From: Sthenelais limicola
Taxonomy: Eukaryota > Annelida > Polychaeta > Phyllodocida > Sigalionidae
Direction of reading: 5' to 3'
NCBI GenBank assembly: GCA_942159475.1
Contig: OW804095.1
Span: forward strand, 90,285,740-90,349,739
DNA length: 64,000 nt
Shown here: positions 21,457-33,039 of the stretch, piece by piece
Numbering within the stretch: the stretch's first letter is position 1
Layout: each line of letters begins with the position of its first letter
Program-made: the position numbers and the translations under genes
The notes under the pieces: generated by a model
Seen by the model: only the letters and a program-made list of their open reading frames with translations
What the model was told of the DNA's origin: nothing
The model's database searches: none

Positions 21457-22666
21457 TGGGCCATTCTCAGAAAAGTCTTGCATTTCAGGGTCGGAAATCG
21501 AATGAAATGGAATTAAGATGAGACGTTTGAGGGTTATATTTCCTGAAAATATATATTCTCTTCTATACAGTCCTACACAAATTGGCACTCGGGCTCAAAT
21601 ATTAAAGAATCTAGAACCCAAAACGTGAGGAAAGGTCATTTTTGCTTTGTTTTGGCATAGGAATAGCATACAAAATATATTACAAATAAATAATGGTCAC
21701 AATTAGATATGTAATAATGATAAATATAGTTTTAGAAAAACTGCCACCATCTTGCGAGATCTTTACCGATTTGGATCATTCAAAATTCTAAATGCTGCTG
21801 ACAGTATCGCGAGAATTTTGATGTACACGATTACTTTATATCCTAAACAGCTTTTCCTCAGTCAGCGTTACCGCGACGCGTATTATTTCCGAAAATTCCG
21901 TTGCGTATCGTGACCGTCGCGTATCGTGACAATTTCACATGTTACTTCATATGTCAGGCAAAATAATTGAAGCAGAATTATTTTTTATACCTATTTTACT
22001 AAGGCCATTATAAGACTAAATATCCACACAATTGAAATAATTCCATATTTTATAATAAGTCCTGGACAGCCGTCGCGTATCGTGACATGCTTAAAAAATC
22101 GGTACTTGGGTCCCGCCCTGAATCCCCTGCCAGGCCTATGATAATACAAGGAGGATAATTTCATGTTTCCATAACAATACATTGATGTGAGGGCAATTAA
22201 TTTCAATATTTGTTATGAATACATATAACTTAATATTGCTCACAGGTCACCTAAACACCGTCGTCACGTATCGTGACATAAAATTGGCTGACAATAGGTT
22301 TGGACTTATTCCAGCTGAATTTAAATATTAAGAAAAAAAATCGTCATTTTTTTTAAGAGGTAATAATCTACTCTATTGGTTTATGGTGGTTTTTCATATC
22401 ATTTTATTGTTTTCTATATCTTTTTACAGCTGTGAATATTGGATATTGTGCTACGGACATACTATTTATAGGGTGGTCTCCATACTCACCCCCCAAATGA
22501 CCTTGATGTGACCTTCGCAGATGTACCAGACTGTACATACAAAAATCCTCATGACTTGTAGAATTAAAATTTAATCACAGAAAAAACAATCCCTATATTT
22601 TCCTCAGCTTCAGAGACCCATAAAGAGCAAAGACACCATTCGCAAGACTTTTCTGAGAATGGCCCA
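21457..22666. mobile_element. Non-autonomous TIR DNA element with GTATCGTGAC repeats
   Basis: The 25 bases 21457-21481, beginning TGGGCCATTCTCAG, are the perfect reverse complement of 22642-22666. The length is 1,210 bp. Four copies of CGTATCGTGAC lie inside (21904, 21920, 22076, 22267). Three are preceded by GTCG, and the last forms a small hairpin, GTCACG-TAT-CGTGAC. Such subterminal repeats often bind the transposase. No open frame resembles a transposase, so it would depend on a partner element. Confidence 0.8.
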
Positions 22667-22684
22667 TTTTGATAGTGGGATGTG

Positions 22685-22790
22685 GGGTGGCTGAGTGGTG
22701 TGAAGTGCTGGGTCGGCTCTGTGGCTTAAGCATGTTGTGAGTTCGAAACCGGGGAGCTACAATTGCACGTCCTCCCCCCAAGTATGAGAT
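22685..22790 (+). repeat. Possible tRNA-derived SINE head
   Basis: TGGCTGAGTGG (A-box-like) at about 22689 and GAGTTCGAAACC (B-box-like) about 50 bases later match the internal RNA polymerase III promoter layout of a tRNA. The stretch does not fold convincingly as a full tRNA. A tRNA-derived SINE or tRNA pseudogene is the best reading; it starts about 20 bp after the TIR element ends. Confidence 0.35.
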
Positions 22791-22859
22791 GAAGGCCTTG
22801 AGTGGATAGGGTTAGGCCTAAAACAGAGGGGCAGGAGATGAGGAATTATTTTTGGTTTT

Positions 22860-24082
22860 CCCTTTATTAGGGTCCATTGCGGTAATCTAGTCCTGGTAAA
22901 AAACATGTAAACAAAAAAGGACCGAGGGTCAAAGAAAGATTGACAAGAAAGATTGACGTATGCCAGTCTACCATAATAAATATGGAATGGACGAAATTAC
23001 TCCATTCCTGACGCTTGATGTGACCTTAGAGTACAAATTAGAGGCCAAATATGAGTCCAACAGGCGCTATATATATATACGCCCCTGGCATTAACAACTG
23101 CTCAGATGTACATTATATTAACTCTTCTTTTCCATTTCTACATTGCAACTCACTTATTTATAATATCCTTTAATTCATAACTTCATTTTGCGGCATGGAT
23201 TAGCGTGAGGTAAGAAGGGAAATGAATCAAAGATTAGCGAGAACATGTGTTGATTTACGCAATATGTAATTATAGAGAAGTAGCTAATACGATTTGAGAA
23301 ATGTCTGCTAAAGACGATTTTAAAGAATGTTAGGGTTAAATGGCCCTGAATATTATCTATTAGCCTTGTTTCTCAATTGAATCATCATGGGCGATGCGAT
23401 GGATGTTATGGCTTGGTGATGTCGTTATAGCAGTTTTTGAAGTTATTATCTATGGACTAATAGCTAATAGCGAGAAAGATATAATTGGTAATCGATTATC
23501 GTCAGTGCTAATCGATGATAACATCGAAATGCAATCTCACTTTTCCCATTTTTTTCTATGAAGTGAATTGTGATAATGGAACTTTAGAATTGGATGATCA
23601 TTTTACAATGTCTTGGGCTTTAATGCAGGATTGTCTTCCTTCTCTGAGCACAAACGATCCCCTGTTTCTAAAATAATGGTGGTGGGTGAGGATGATTCAG
23701 ATACTGGTCTCTTAAAGGAAAAGATGGTGACTCTATTGCAAACCTTAACTCCCTGGTTGACTGAAATATTCATGACTATGTGGCCGTCTAGAAGTCCTGT
23801 ATCCCCACTTCAGCTTCAAATAGCCTTTCTGTGATGTACAGCAACAACAGCAGCTGTACTAGCTGAGCGACCCTCATTTATTAAGTATTTCTGTTATTTC
23901 CATTCCAGCTGGGCTGTTGCGCACTTCGTCAACACTATGACAAACATCCCCATACTTTAGGATTTTGTTGCCAGGTTATGCGGTCCCCAAGCAGTAGAGT
24001 TTAGTGCGATTTCCCAGGCAAGGGTATGCGATTGTTAATTATAATCTTCTCTTGTGACTACATTGTTCTTCATTTAGAATTA
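22860..24082. other. AT-rich intergenic DNA, no gene seen
   Basis: Only short chance frames are visible. A 73-codon plus frame at 23613-23834 has no motif and no neighbouring exon signals that I can support. Confidence 0.4.
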
Positions 24083-24809
24083 AAATGAGATCATCGATTG
24101 GGTGGCTCTAACTCGAATATGAGTGTGTTCTGACGAATGATTCGCCTGGGGGCTTCCCTAGGTATGCATGCAGAATTCAAATATAACTATAATAACTATC
24201 GAAAAGAAAAGTTAGAAACACTAGATAGATAGATAGATTTAGATAGAGTGTCAATTTATAAACGAAGAACCCAGTTGGTAAGTATGATTGGAAATCATCT
24301 AATACATGCTAGGAAGAATCAAGACACAATCCTGGCTGATTATATTCGAAATTCCCTTTCATTCAATTATCCTGAGTCTGAACAAGTGCTAATCACAGAA
24401 ACTCCATTTGCTTTATTGGCATTGATGGTAGTATCACATCGGATAAGACCTTCAAGTCACACTCGCCAGAGGGAGAGAGAAGACGGGAGGGAGCGAGGAG
24501 AGGGAGGAACGGAAGGAGGGGAAAGGGAGGAGAGGGAAGGAAGAGAGGAAGGGGAGGAGAGAGAAACGAGAGGAGATGGAACGAAGAGCGGAAGGGACAA
24601 GATGAAGGGAGAGAAGAAAGGAGGGGAAGAAGAAAGAAAGGAGGGGAGGCAGAGAAAAGAAAAGAGAGGAGAGGGAAGAAGAGGGAGCGGAGAGAAGGAG
24701 AGGGCAGTGAGAGAAGAAAAGGGGAAGGATAGCGGAGAATGAATGTTAAATGAGATCATCGATTGGGTGGCTCTAACTCGAATGTGAGTGTGTTCTGGCG
24801 AATGATTCG
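24083..24809 (+). repeat. 62-bp direct repeats flanking a purine-rich tract
   Basis: 24083-24144 and 24748-24809 are direct copies (AAATGAGATCATCGATTGGG onward) with two visible mismatches, 665 bp apart. Between them lie a GATA microsatellite (about 24222-24246) and a purine-only tract of about 270 bp (24470-24740) made of GGGAGAGG-like words. The glutamate/arginine/glycine-rich plus frame and its serine/proline mirror on the minus strand come from this composition and are not genes. Confidence 0.75.
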
Positions 24810-25776
24810 ACACTCCCAATTTTTCAATAACCCAAACCCAGAACAATTCTGGGATGGATTAAATAACATCGAACTCTATCTGGACAAAATGTGCCCCCTC
24901 AAGGAATTTAGAAATTTATTTACCATTTATTCCATTCACATGTACTATAACTAGTCCTTATTTAGCCTGATAGTTTTAGTTTACTTAACTCTTAAGTTCT
25001 AAACCAAAACGCGGCACTATTTGGAAGAACTAATTTTTAGAAAAGAACGACCGAATTGTAATAACATCTGAATGAACATTTGAACTGAATGAAGAGGAGA
25101 AAAGAAATGGGAAGAGAAATACATGACAGACATTATGACTATGCCACAAGTCAAACAAGTTAGATTTAAAGAAACTGATCCGAAGCAACATAATTGGAAC
25201 ATTATTCCAACATATGGGGCAATTTATGATGCATGGGTAGCCATTTGTGAATCTTGTTCGATGTTACTATTAAATATCCTATTTTACTACTTTGTGATGT
25301 GTTGTCAATGTCTACCCTTGAGATGCCTACCGGAACTCCTGCTTAAGTAACCAGCAAACATTTATACTTTTACTATAGCTTTTATCCAGCAAAGCTGATA
25401 AAAATAAAAGTGTGTATTTATAAGTTTGATGGTATCCGTTTGGAATTCTATAAGTAAACTTAGATGCGTGTAATATCCTGAGGAAAAGATCAGCTTAACA
25501 TTAGAGAAGAGCATAGTCAAAATTACCTCTCAGCTCAAGGGCATCAAGCAAATACTTCTTCCTCCTCGGCAGCATTTGGATGATTCCACACTCAGTTACC
25601 CTCACATAAATCCTTAAAGATGTTTGCCCGATGCAAGGGAAGACACTAGAAGAAGGCTTGCTATATAGAGACGTCTCCAAGGTTTGTAGACCCACCATTT
25701 CTCCTGGCCTTTGAGTGGTGGAATTTGTTTAAAGATTGGTTCCAGAGAAGCATGCAGAGCTAGGCTTAATTAAGGA

Positions 25777-25896
25777 ATAATTTTTTAGGTTTTTTCTGGT
25801 CGCGGTCTCTATAGCGTCAGGGAGTTCGAGGGCGAAGCCCGAGAATTCCCTGACGCTATAGAGACCGCGACCAGAAAAATCCGAGAAAATTATTGC
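25777..25896. repeat. Long near-perfect hairpin
   Basis: The arms of about 57 bp include TTTCTGGTCGCGGTCTCTAT on the left and its complement on the right, around GAGGGCGAAGCCCGAG. The central 35 bp or so on each side are almost perfect. The outer parts (AATAATTTT) are also complementary. The transcript would fold into a very stable stem-loop. It may be a foldback element or a small hairpin-RNA source. Confidence 0.8.
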
Positions 25897-26049
25897 TTTT
25901 AGAAGAGAATTGATGAGATTTCCTTAATGTTAGAGCAAAAAAGATACACAAACCTTCTTTATTCCGTCCAAAAACATCCAAAAACATCCAAAAACATCCA
26001 AAATATCATGCAAATCGTCAGCCTTTCTATGAGACCGGAAGTGATTGCA

Positions 26050-26370
26050 CTGCTTTAATCGGAACCTATATAATACCGCGACGGCTGACCGAATGAAGCT
26101 TCAGCCACAACAGCCAATCAGAGGAGCGTATTCGCTAATGTTTATGTTCAGCCAGCCGGCCTGTTTTCGCAAGGTTCCGCTGCTTGCTATCCAAAGCATC
26201 GGACACCGCTTTAATCGAAACCTACATGATACCGCGACGGCTGGCCAAGTGAAGTGGGCGGGGCTTAGCGGAGAAACAGCCAATCAGAGGTGCGTATTCG
26301 CTAATGTTTATGTTCAGCCAGCCGGCCTGTTTTCGCAAGGTTCCGCTGCTTGCTATCCAAAGCATCGGAC
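26050..26370 (+). repeat. Two tandem copies of a repeat of about 160 bp
   Basis: GCTTTAATCG followed by ACCGCGACGGCTG, CAGCCAATCAGAGG, CGTATTCGCTAATGTTTATG and CAAAGCATCGGACAC occurs twice, 156-166 bp apart because of a small indel. The unit is GC-richer than its surroundings and includes CCAATCAGAGG, which resembles a promoter CCAAT motif. No coding content is supported. Confidence 0.75.
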
Positions 26371-26679
26371 ACTTCCGGTTCTCGAATGCCGTGTTGCGTG
26401 TGTCTAGGGACTTAAAAAAGAAATAAATAAAAGATTTGAATCGGTAGAAATGATTTAAATAGTGTTTGAGCCCGATAGCGAAGATTCAGTCGACGGGAAT
26501 CAAGCAATAAATGAATGGCGAGTTCAGAACCTATACGTGCGACCGGAAGAGATGTGGAGACCCTTCGGCATACCCACTCATGTGCATGTTCACTTGGCGT
26601 TGCATTGTGTACGGTAGTCTATATAGCGCACAGAGGATTTCATTCAAAAGTCCCCGGTCCGGGTGCGCGCCTGGGTTGG

Positions 26680-26935
26680 GTTGATCTATGGAGACGGAAC
26701 TCTTGAGACTTGATCTATGGAACTCTTGAGACTTGATCTATGGAGACGGAAGTCTTGATCTATGGAGACGGAACTTGATCTATGGAGACGGAAGTCTTGA
26801 TCTATGGAGACGGAAGTCTTGATACTGATCTATAGGCTTGATACTGATCTATAGGGAGTCTTGAGACTGAACTATAGGCTTGATACTGATCTATAGGGAC
26901 GGATCTATGGGGACGGAAGTGGTTTAGAGGGAATC
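26680..26935 (+). repeat. Minisatellite of GATCTATGGAGACGGAA units
   Basis: GATCTATGGAGACGGAAGTC and shortened or altered versions (TTGATACTGATCTATAGG) recur more than ten times. The repeats give spurious minus-strand frames with a YRSVSRLPIDQYQ periodicity. Confidence 0.8.
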
Positions 26936-27149
26936 TATAGAGAAAAAAAACCTCCCAGAATCTCATCAGATCGATTCTAAGATATAATAGAAAGTGGCAT
27001 TGACATATGTAATAGAAATAGATTGCAGATGCAAGATAGACATTTATGATAATTTGAATGTTTAATTTATTTTCCCCATTCTCCTCATTCACCATAAAAT
27101 ACACCTAAAATGCAATGAATCAACAAAGGCCTAGTGTTTATATCCATGT

Positions 27150-27245
27150 TCTGTATAGCCAGTCTCATACGCCAAGTGGTTAGTGTGTTAGATCTCCAAA
27201 TTGGACATTATGAGGTTGAGTCCCAGAGCAGAAAGCCTTTTCACA
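27150..27245 (+). repeat. Possible tRNA-derived SINE head
   Basis: GCCAAGTGGTTAGTG (A-box-like) at about 27170 and GGTTGAGTCCC (B-box-like) at about 27214 have tRNA-like spacing, typical of SINE heads. The stretch does not fold fully as a tRNA, and the 3' tail was not delimited. Confidence 0.35.
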
Positions 27246-27269
27246 TTTGTCTCATTTTGGGGGTATTAA

Positions 27270-28340
27270 AACATTTTTTTTGTCAATATCTCCACATCAG
27301 GAGCTCAGTTTTCTTTTCAACAACTCACAGTTTTAGCGTTTAATGTCATTCCCTTTTGATTGGTGAAAGAATTAGAGGGGCTAAGATCGATTTGAGCAAG
27401 AAAAGTGAGTTAAATGGGATTGTGGGATGTATGGTTCTCCGGGCCAGACTGATGGGTGGCCACACTAAGCTTGTTTTTATTTTTAAAGACATTTTGTTTG
27501 CACAGGGCCTCAAGTCGTCGAGTCTTTTTAAGTGGAAAGGTTAAACGAGTTATTCTTACTCTCAAGTGATTCATGACTGTAATTTGGTTTTACTGCCATG
27601 TATATCATTACAAATAAAGCTTTGTTAAGTTGTCTGGAGCAGCTCATCAGACTCTCAACTACCCCTTTGTCTGCTTTGATTGTGTTAGGGTTGATCATTT
27701 ATTTATAGGTGTTGTTACGTAATCATCAGTTTTAAGATATTGTAAACATATATACAAGAAATCATGAAATAAGAAACTCATGAAACATACATTTATTTCA
27801 ATATTCTCAGAGATTCTCATTAACAAAATAAAATTGGTTGTTATGTAAATAATCAAGCTCTAAGTTACATATATTCTTTGTATATTGTATCGTACATCAT
27901 ACAATTTCCTTTTATTTTTATAAAACACCCCCGGATCCATATATCATTGTGTAATGATTCCCTTTCATTGGAATCAAGATAATCAGGCACAAGAAGACTG
28001 GTGGATGGGAACTTGAAAATATGCAGTTATTACGACTAAATACATCTTACCAAATTTAATCATTGTTCAACCTATGGGACTGATGTTGTGCATTTTCATA
28101 CAAGTTAGAATTTTAAGTTGAAAATCAGGCGAAAGAAATCAAGCACTAAGTGAAACCAATGCAGCAATGATTTCAATTGTAATAGATGTAGATTGTAAAG
28201 GCCTGTAGCGGAAACAACAGGATGGTATTCTCCAATATTTTGGTCAAATAACTTTCAGATGTTTAGGAAAACTGAAAAGAAGTAGAAAATCTTAAGTAGT
28301 TGCTCACCCTTAACTGAGAATGAAGCTTTAAAGATGTAAT
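27270..28340. other. AT-rich intergenic DNA, no gene seen
   Basis: Short chance frames only; no repeats stood out. Confidence 0.4.
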
Positions 28341-28344
28341 TCTT

Positions 28345-28616
28345 CTTGTTGGATGAGGGGGGGGGGGGTAGGGGGGGGCGAGACGCATGGATGGGGGGAA
28401 GAGAAGCATGGATGATGACTTCGCATTACCCTCCTATAGTATAAATAGAATAGAATTTCTTGCTATAAATCAAAGCATAATTCCACTCTCTTGCATCGAC
28501 ACCCCCCCCCCCCCCACCCACACACACATCATTGAAGTTCTGAGTTCTGAGATGGTCCCACACATTTAAGACTCTGCGCAGCGCAAAAGAAGCTGCCCCC
28601 CCCCCCCCCCCCCCCA
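28345..28616. repeat. G and C homopolymer cluster
   Basis: Runs of G at about 28358-28378 and of C at about 28501-28516 and 28595-28614 surround ordinary sequence. The last C run ends in CCCATGGTTAAAAATGAAC, where the dispersed repeat R begins. Homopolymers of this length are prone to assembly error. Confidence 0.7.
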
Positions 28617-28815
28617 TGGTTAAAAATGAACAGTCCCTTCGGATTTAAAATGTTGTGTTTTTTCTTGCACATGTTTTGGTGAGAAGCTTTTAGGTACAAG
28701 AAAAGAATACTATGAACCACATCTGGTGAATACATCTGCCACCTTCATTTGTGCATTAACGAAAATATTAAAACAACTATTTAGTTCCCTATGATGTATT
28801 CCTGTATTTGTAGAG
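28613..28815 (+). repeat. Dispersed repeat R, uninterrupted copy
   Basis: CATGGTTAAAAATGAACAGT through CATTTGTGCATTAACG to TGTATTCCTGTATTTGTAGA matches 32154-32310, then 39084-39122, then 40517-40560, in that order. It is therefore an empty-site relative of the locus that later received the Ngaro-like element and the retrocopy. Confidence 0.7.
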
Positions 28816-29150
28816 TGATGAATGAGTCAAAGGATGTCATGAACATATGAGGATAATGGGCTCACGGGTGATAATTCAACAGAAAAACCATGGTCTTCCT
28901 CCCACTGCTGTGTCTAGCTGTCTAGCTGTAAAAATACTACTCAAGATCAAGTTGGGTTAAACACATATGAATCAAAATAATGGTAACAAAGTGAGGTACT
29001 CTTAAGGATAAGAATAAAAGTTATGATCAGTTAGGTGGATTTGTTTTGGATTTGTTTGGACTGCTTGAAGATACAGCGTGCCCTCGGTTTAGTGTGGGTT
29101 TGTTATGGTAGCATGAAGATACTGCATACCAATTTGGTTGGGTTTATTGG

Positions 29151-30480
29151 TCAGTTTGTGTGGGTAGTGAGTTGTATTTGGTTGTTTTTGAGGTGATTCT
29201 TGAATTGTTTGAATGTTTGAATGTTTTTGAGGTGATTCTTGAATTGTTTGAATCATGGAGTATTTTTTTCTGTTGAAGTTAGGGCGTTCCATGCTTTGGC
29301 ACCCTTGTAGTAGGGTGCACTTTTAAGAGTCTCGGTTTTTGGCGAGGGTAGTGGTAGGTTGAATTTATTTTGCGAGCGGGTGTTTTTAGTGTGTGTGTGT
29401 GAGATTATGGGTGCGTCTCGGGATCGTTTGTACATGAGGCAAAGTAGATGTTTTGCCCTTCTTTGATCCAGTGGCTCGAGACCTAGAGATGGTAGCATGC
29501 CTGCTACCGAATCATGTTTTCTTGTTAGTGTGATGATTCTGACTGCTCGGGCTTGGATGTGTTCTAGTTTGTTTATGTTTGCTTGTGTTGCAAAGTTATA
29601 TATTGTTGAGTTATAATCGAGGAGGGGTAGAATCATTGCTTTGTAGATTTTCAGTGTTGATTGCTTGGTGAGCATGTGTCTGATGCGTGCTAGCATGTAG
29701 AGTTTGTTGTTTGTGGCTTGCGTTATTGCATTTATTTGTTTCTGTGAGTTGAGTTTGTGGTCCAGTGTGGTGCCGAGGTACTTGTAATGTTCAACTAGGT
29801 CAAGCTCAGTGTTTTGTAGAGTCAGTTTGGAAACAGTGGGTGCGGCTGTTCGTTTTGGGGTAAAAGCTATGACTTTTGTTTTTTTTGTCTTGATTGTCAG
29901 TTTGTTTGTGTTGCACCAGGTTTCAAGTGCATGCAGGGCCGTTTGTATTGTGGGGATGGAGGCATTGTAGAATTTAGTTGACCTGTAGATGACAGTGTCA
30001 TCTGCATATAACTGGGTTTTGACGTCGGGTAGGTTAGCAGGGAGATCGTTAATCTAGATGAGAAATAGTAGTGGACCTAGTATGGAGCCTTGGGGCACTC
30101 CAGTTTTAAGGGGTAGGGTGGTTGATGTGTGGCCATTTGCTGTGACGGCTTGTGAGCGATTTTGTAGATAGCTTTGGAACCATTTGGTTGAATTTGGGCC
30201 TGAGTTTAATTTTTCAAGTTTTTTTAGCAGGAGTGAGCGGTCAAGTGTGTCAAACGCTTTTTTTGGATCTATGAATACTGCTGTTGTGGTTTGCTTATTG
30301 TTTGTTGTAGTGGCTATGTCGTCAACAAGCTGGGCAAGGGCTTGATGGGTTGACTGTTGTGTTCTGAAACCATGTTGGTTTTTGTCAAGGAGGTCATGTT
30401 TAAGTAGGTATTCCGATGTTTGTTCATGTATGATTGTTTCAAGGATTTTACTGTTATGTGCGATGTGCATGTTGAACCAA
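29151..30480 (-). pseudogene. LINE reverse transcriptase, 5'-truncated (CR1/jockey-like)
   Basis: The minus frame from 30470 to 29151 is open except for TAG at 30056-30054 and TGA at 29255-29253. It begins in the conserved RT block (HNSKILETIIHEQ), followed by HGFRTQQST, TGVPQGSILGP and the catalytic YADD at 30008-29997. It ends with the usual LINE C-terminal region (KAWNALTSTEKN). The start of RT and all of the endonuclease are missing, as expected for a 5'-truncated LINE copy. A 36-bp tandem duplication lies in the last 40 codons (about 29188-29255). It is recognised as a non-LTR RT of the jockey/CR1 group; the exact clade is not assignable by eye. Confidence 0.88.
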
Positions 30481-30899
30481 ATTTTAGCGAAATGTTGGTC
30501 ATATTAAAGGATTGGAACAAAATTTATTGGCAAAAACGTGTGTACACATGTGTTGAATTGACCTCTTCGATGTGTGAAATGTAGGACTGATGAGTGAATT
30601 AGATAAGTGAAAATATAAGCATTTTTGTAAATATTCTGCATTTTCAGTTTAAGAAAGACTAAATTTCAGTATCTATGACTTGACATCGTGCACAAATAAT
30701 TGATCCTGAGAAGTTGTTTCCTTTGGAAACGCAGGGTATAAACATTAAGTTAAACTGGTTATAAAGTTAAATAGAAATATAGTTGATTAAATCATTGATT
30801 AACTTAATAATTAGTAAACTTATAACTTGTTTAATAAGTAATCTGGTTCATCCATATGAATATCCAGATTATTTCTCACCCATTTGCTATCCCTCAATA

Positions 30900-31140
30900 A
30901 ACTTGGCCCACCCTTTACTATAGAAGGAGAGTACAGTGAAGAGATGGAGAGCAGGAGTTTGGGTTGAGGGGTGGAAGGTGGTGGTGGGGATAAGGGGTGG
31001 CAGTGATGAGAGTGTGAGGGGAAGAGTGAGAGAGATAGAAATAGACAGGGAAAGAAGGACAGAGGGATTATAACAAGAGATAGGGAGGAGGCTATGAGGG
31101 AGAGGGAGAGTGCTTCAGCAAGGGCGAGGGGGGGGGCAAA
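30900..31140 (+). repeat. Purine-rich stretch
   Basis: GGAGAG, GAGAGG and AGGGAGAGGG words with several G runs, similar in composition to the tracts at 24470, 43000 and 51400 but without the hairpin terminus seen there. No gene. Confidence 0.5.
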
Positions 31141-32100
31141 AAGTGAAGGTCAGCTCGCATGAAATGACATTATAATTTTTGATTCTCTTAACTTTACACG
31201 AAATTTGATTTCTAAACTTTCTGAACTTATAATTAGTGGTGATAGTTTGTAGATGTAAGGACCAATTGTATCAATTAGTCTTACAACTGTATACGTTGCA
31301 CAAGGTTCTGTGGGGGACAGCTCATTCTTTGATCAATACATTCTTTCAAAATGTATAAGAATTATTGGGTTGGGGGGCAGGCCCCCAATATAGTTAGGGG
31401 GACAACTGCCCCCCTCCCCCTAGCCCCCTGGTTTCACCGCGCCTGAATTGCTGATATAAGAACTTTTCTCTATAAGAACTTTCTCTCTGTAAATTACATG
31501 GCGGACCTTTACCTTAATTGAGTGCAATCGGCCTCGATCTATGTGAGTCTTTTAACTGAATGCAGACTTCAAAACCAGCCCTAGGGAATTCCCTCATTTG
31601 CTAAGACTGTGGCCTTAACATCTTTCTTCAGAATGTTTCAAGCGAAAGGGAACAACTGGACTTGGAAGAGGCAGCTAATAAAAGCCCTGGGGGCATATAA
31701 CACCCACCGATGGGTTCCCATATCACTGGACTGAAAGTTCCTTGTGGTTTGCTAAGCTATATACTAACCAGTACATTCGAATAAATTTGCTTGAAACCCA
31801 ACCATATTACCTGAAACGTTGCCTTTTTGAAAGGTCTTCTGCAATACCTGGGTCGGTATTTTGGTTTTAATTTTCATTTCAATTTTAATGGAGTTCCAGT
31901 TAATCCTTTCTTTCCATTAAAACGCTGATTAAGTTTATTGCACATCGTTTTTAACCTGTTCATTACCTAACCATTTTTGCTTGATCCATTCATACATCAG
32001 AACATCTTAAAATAAAAATGTTTATATACTGGATACCATCAACAGTAATATAATTAGAAAAATAAAAATTAGGCACTATATGAAAAATGACCCCCCTTCA
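31141..32100. other. Intergenic DNA, no gene seen
   Basis: It includes a C-rich stretch around 31380-31445 ending in CACCGCGCCTGAATTG. A similar CCCCCGCGCCTGAG occurs at about 63696, so part is dispersed repeat. No credible coding sequence. Confidence 0.4.
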
Positions 32101-32310
32101 TTCAGAGTCTGCACTAAAAAGGTGGGACCCCTCAAAATTCTACTTCCACCCCCCATGGTTAAAAATGAACAGTCCCTTAGGATTTAAAATGTTGTGTATT
32201 TTCTTGCATATGTTAAGGTGAGATGCTTAGGTGCAAGAAAAGAATAATATAAACCAAATTCGGTGAATACCATCTGTCATCTTCATTTGTGCATTAACGA
32301 AGAGTATATT

Positions 32311-32999
32311 TAATATGTAGTGGCTTGGTCGGCTGGATGGGAGAAAGAGCTATATTATAATAATCAACGAATACACAAGGGTTGGCCAGAACCGAGCGAA
32401 GCAAGGTTTATTTACCATAATAATTGACAATATCAACAAGAAAGAAAAAATTTCGAATACACAACCGCCCAGTGCGGTGAATCGAGCGAGAGTGAGTGAA
32501 GCGATTGTTTGTTTATGTTCCATCGACCTTACGTCACAATGGAGAAGTCATTCATGTGATTGGTCCATGTGACGAGGAGTGGGCGTGGCTATTCCGCAGT
32601 CGCCGCCCAAGGCCCCAAATATGGGCATCGACGTGTCGATTGATTATATGTAGTGGCTTGGTCGGCTGGATGGGAGACAGAGCTATATTATAATAATCAA
32701 CAAATACACAAGGGTTGGCCAGAACCGAGCGAAGCAAGGTTTATTTACCAAAATGGCCAAACCAGAGAAGAGTTGATTTGGAAGAAGAGTGATGAGGAGT
32801 GGGCGTGGCTATTCCGCAGTCGCCGCCCAAGGCCCCAAATATGGGCATCGACGTGTCGATTGATTATATGTAGTGGCTTGGTCGGCTGGATGGGAGACAG
32901 AGCTATATTATAATAATCAACAAATACACAAGGGTTGGCCAGAACCGAGGGAAGCAAGGTTTATTTACCAAAATGGCCAAACCAGAGAAGAGTTGATTT
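32311..32999 (-). repeat. Split direct repeats of the Ngaro-like element, 3' cluster
   Basis: Repeat B (starting ATATGTAGTGGCTTGG) lies at about 32311-32423, 32645-32779 and 32865-32999. Repeat A (starting AATACACAACCGCCCAGTGC) lies at 32456-32645, with a partial A at about 32790-32864 holding only its last 75 bp. A typical Ngaro 3' end has B-A-B, so this copy has gained an extra partial A and a B. The B units at 32645 and 32865 are almost identical. Confidence 0.85.
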
Positions 33000-33039
33000 T
33001 AACAGGTCGTCAAGATGCTTGGAGATAATATTTTTACAT

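Noticed and set aside
22685..22790. A functional tRNA gene
   Set aside because: A- and B-box-like words are present, but the acceptor and anticodon stems do not pair convincingly, so only a SINE or tRNA relic is proposed.
24248..24846. Glu/Arg/Gly-rich plus frame and Ser/Pro-rich minus frame
   Set aside because: Both read the same purine-only tract; no protein-like composition outside it.
28387..28735. Small Gly-rich ORFs around 28400-28700
   Set aside because: Generated by G and C homopolymers.
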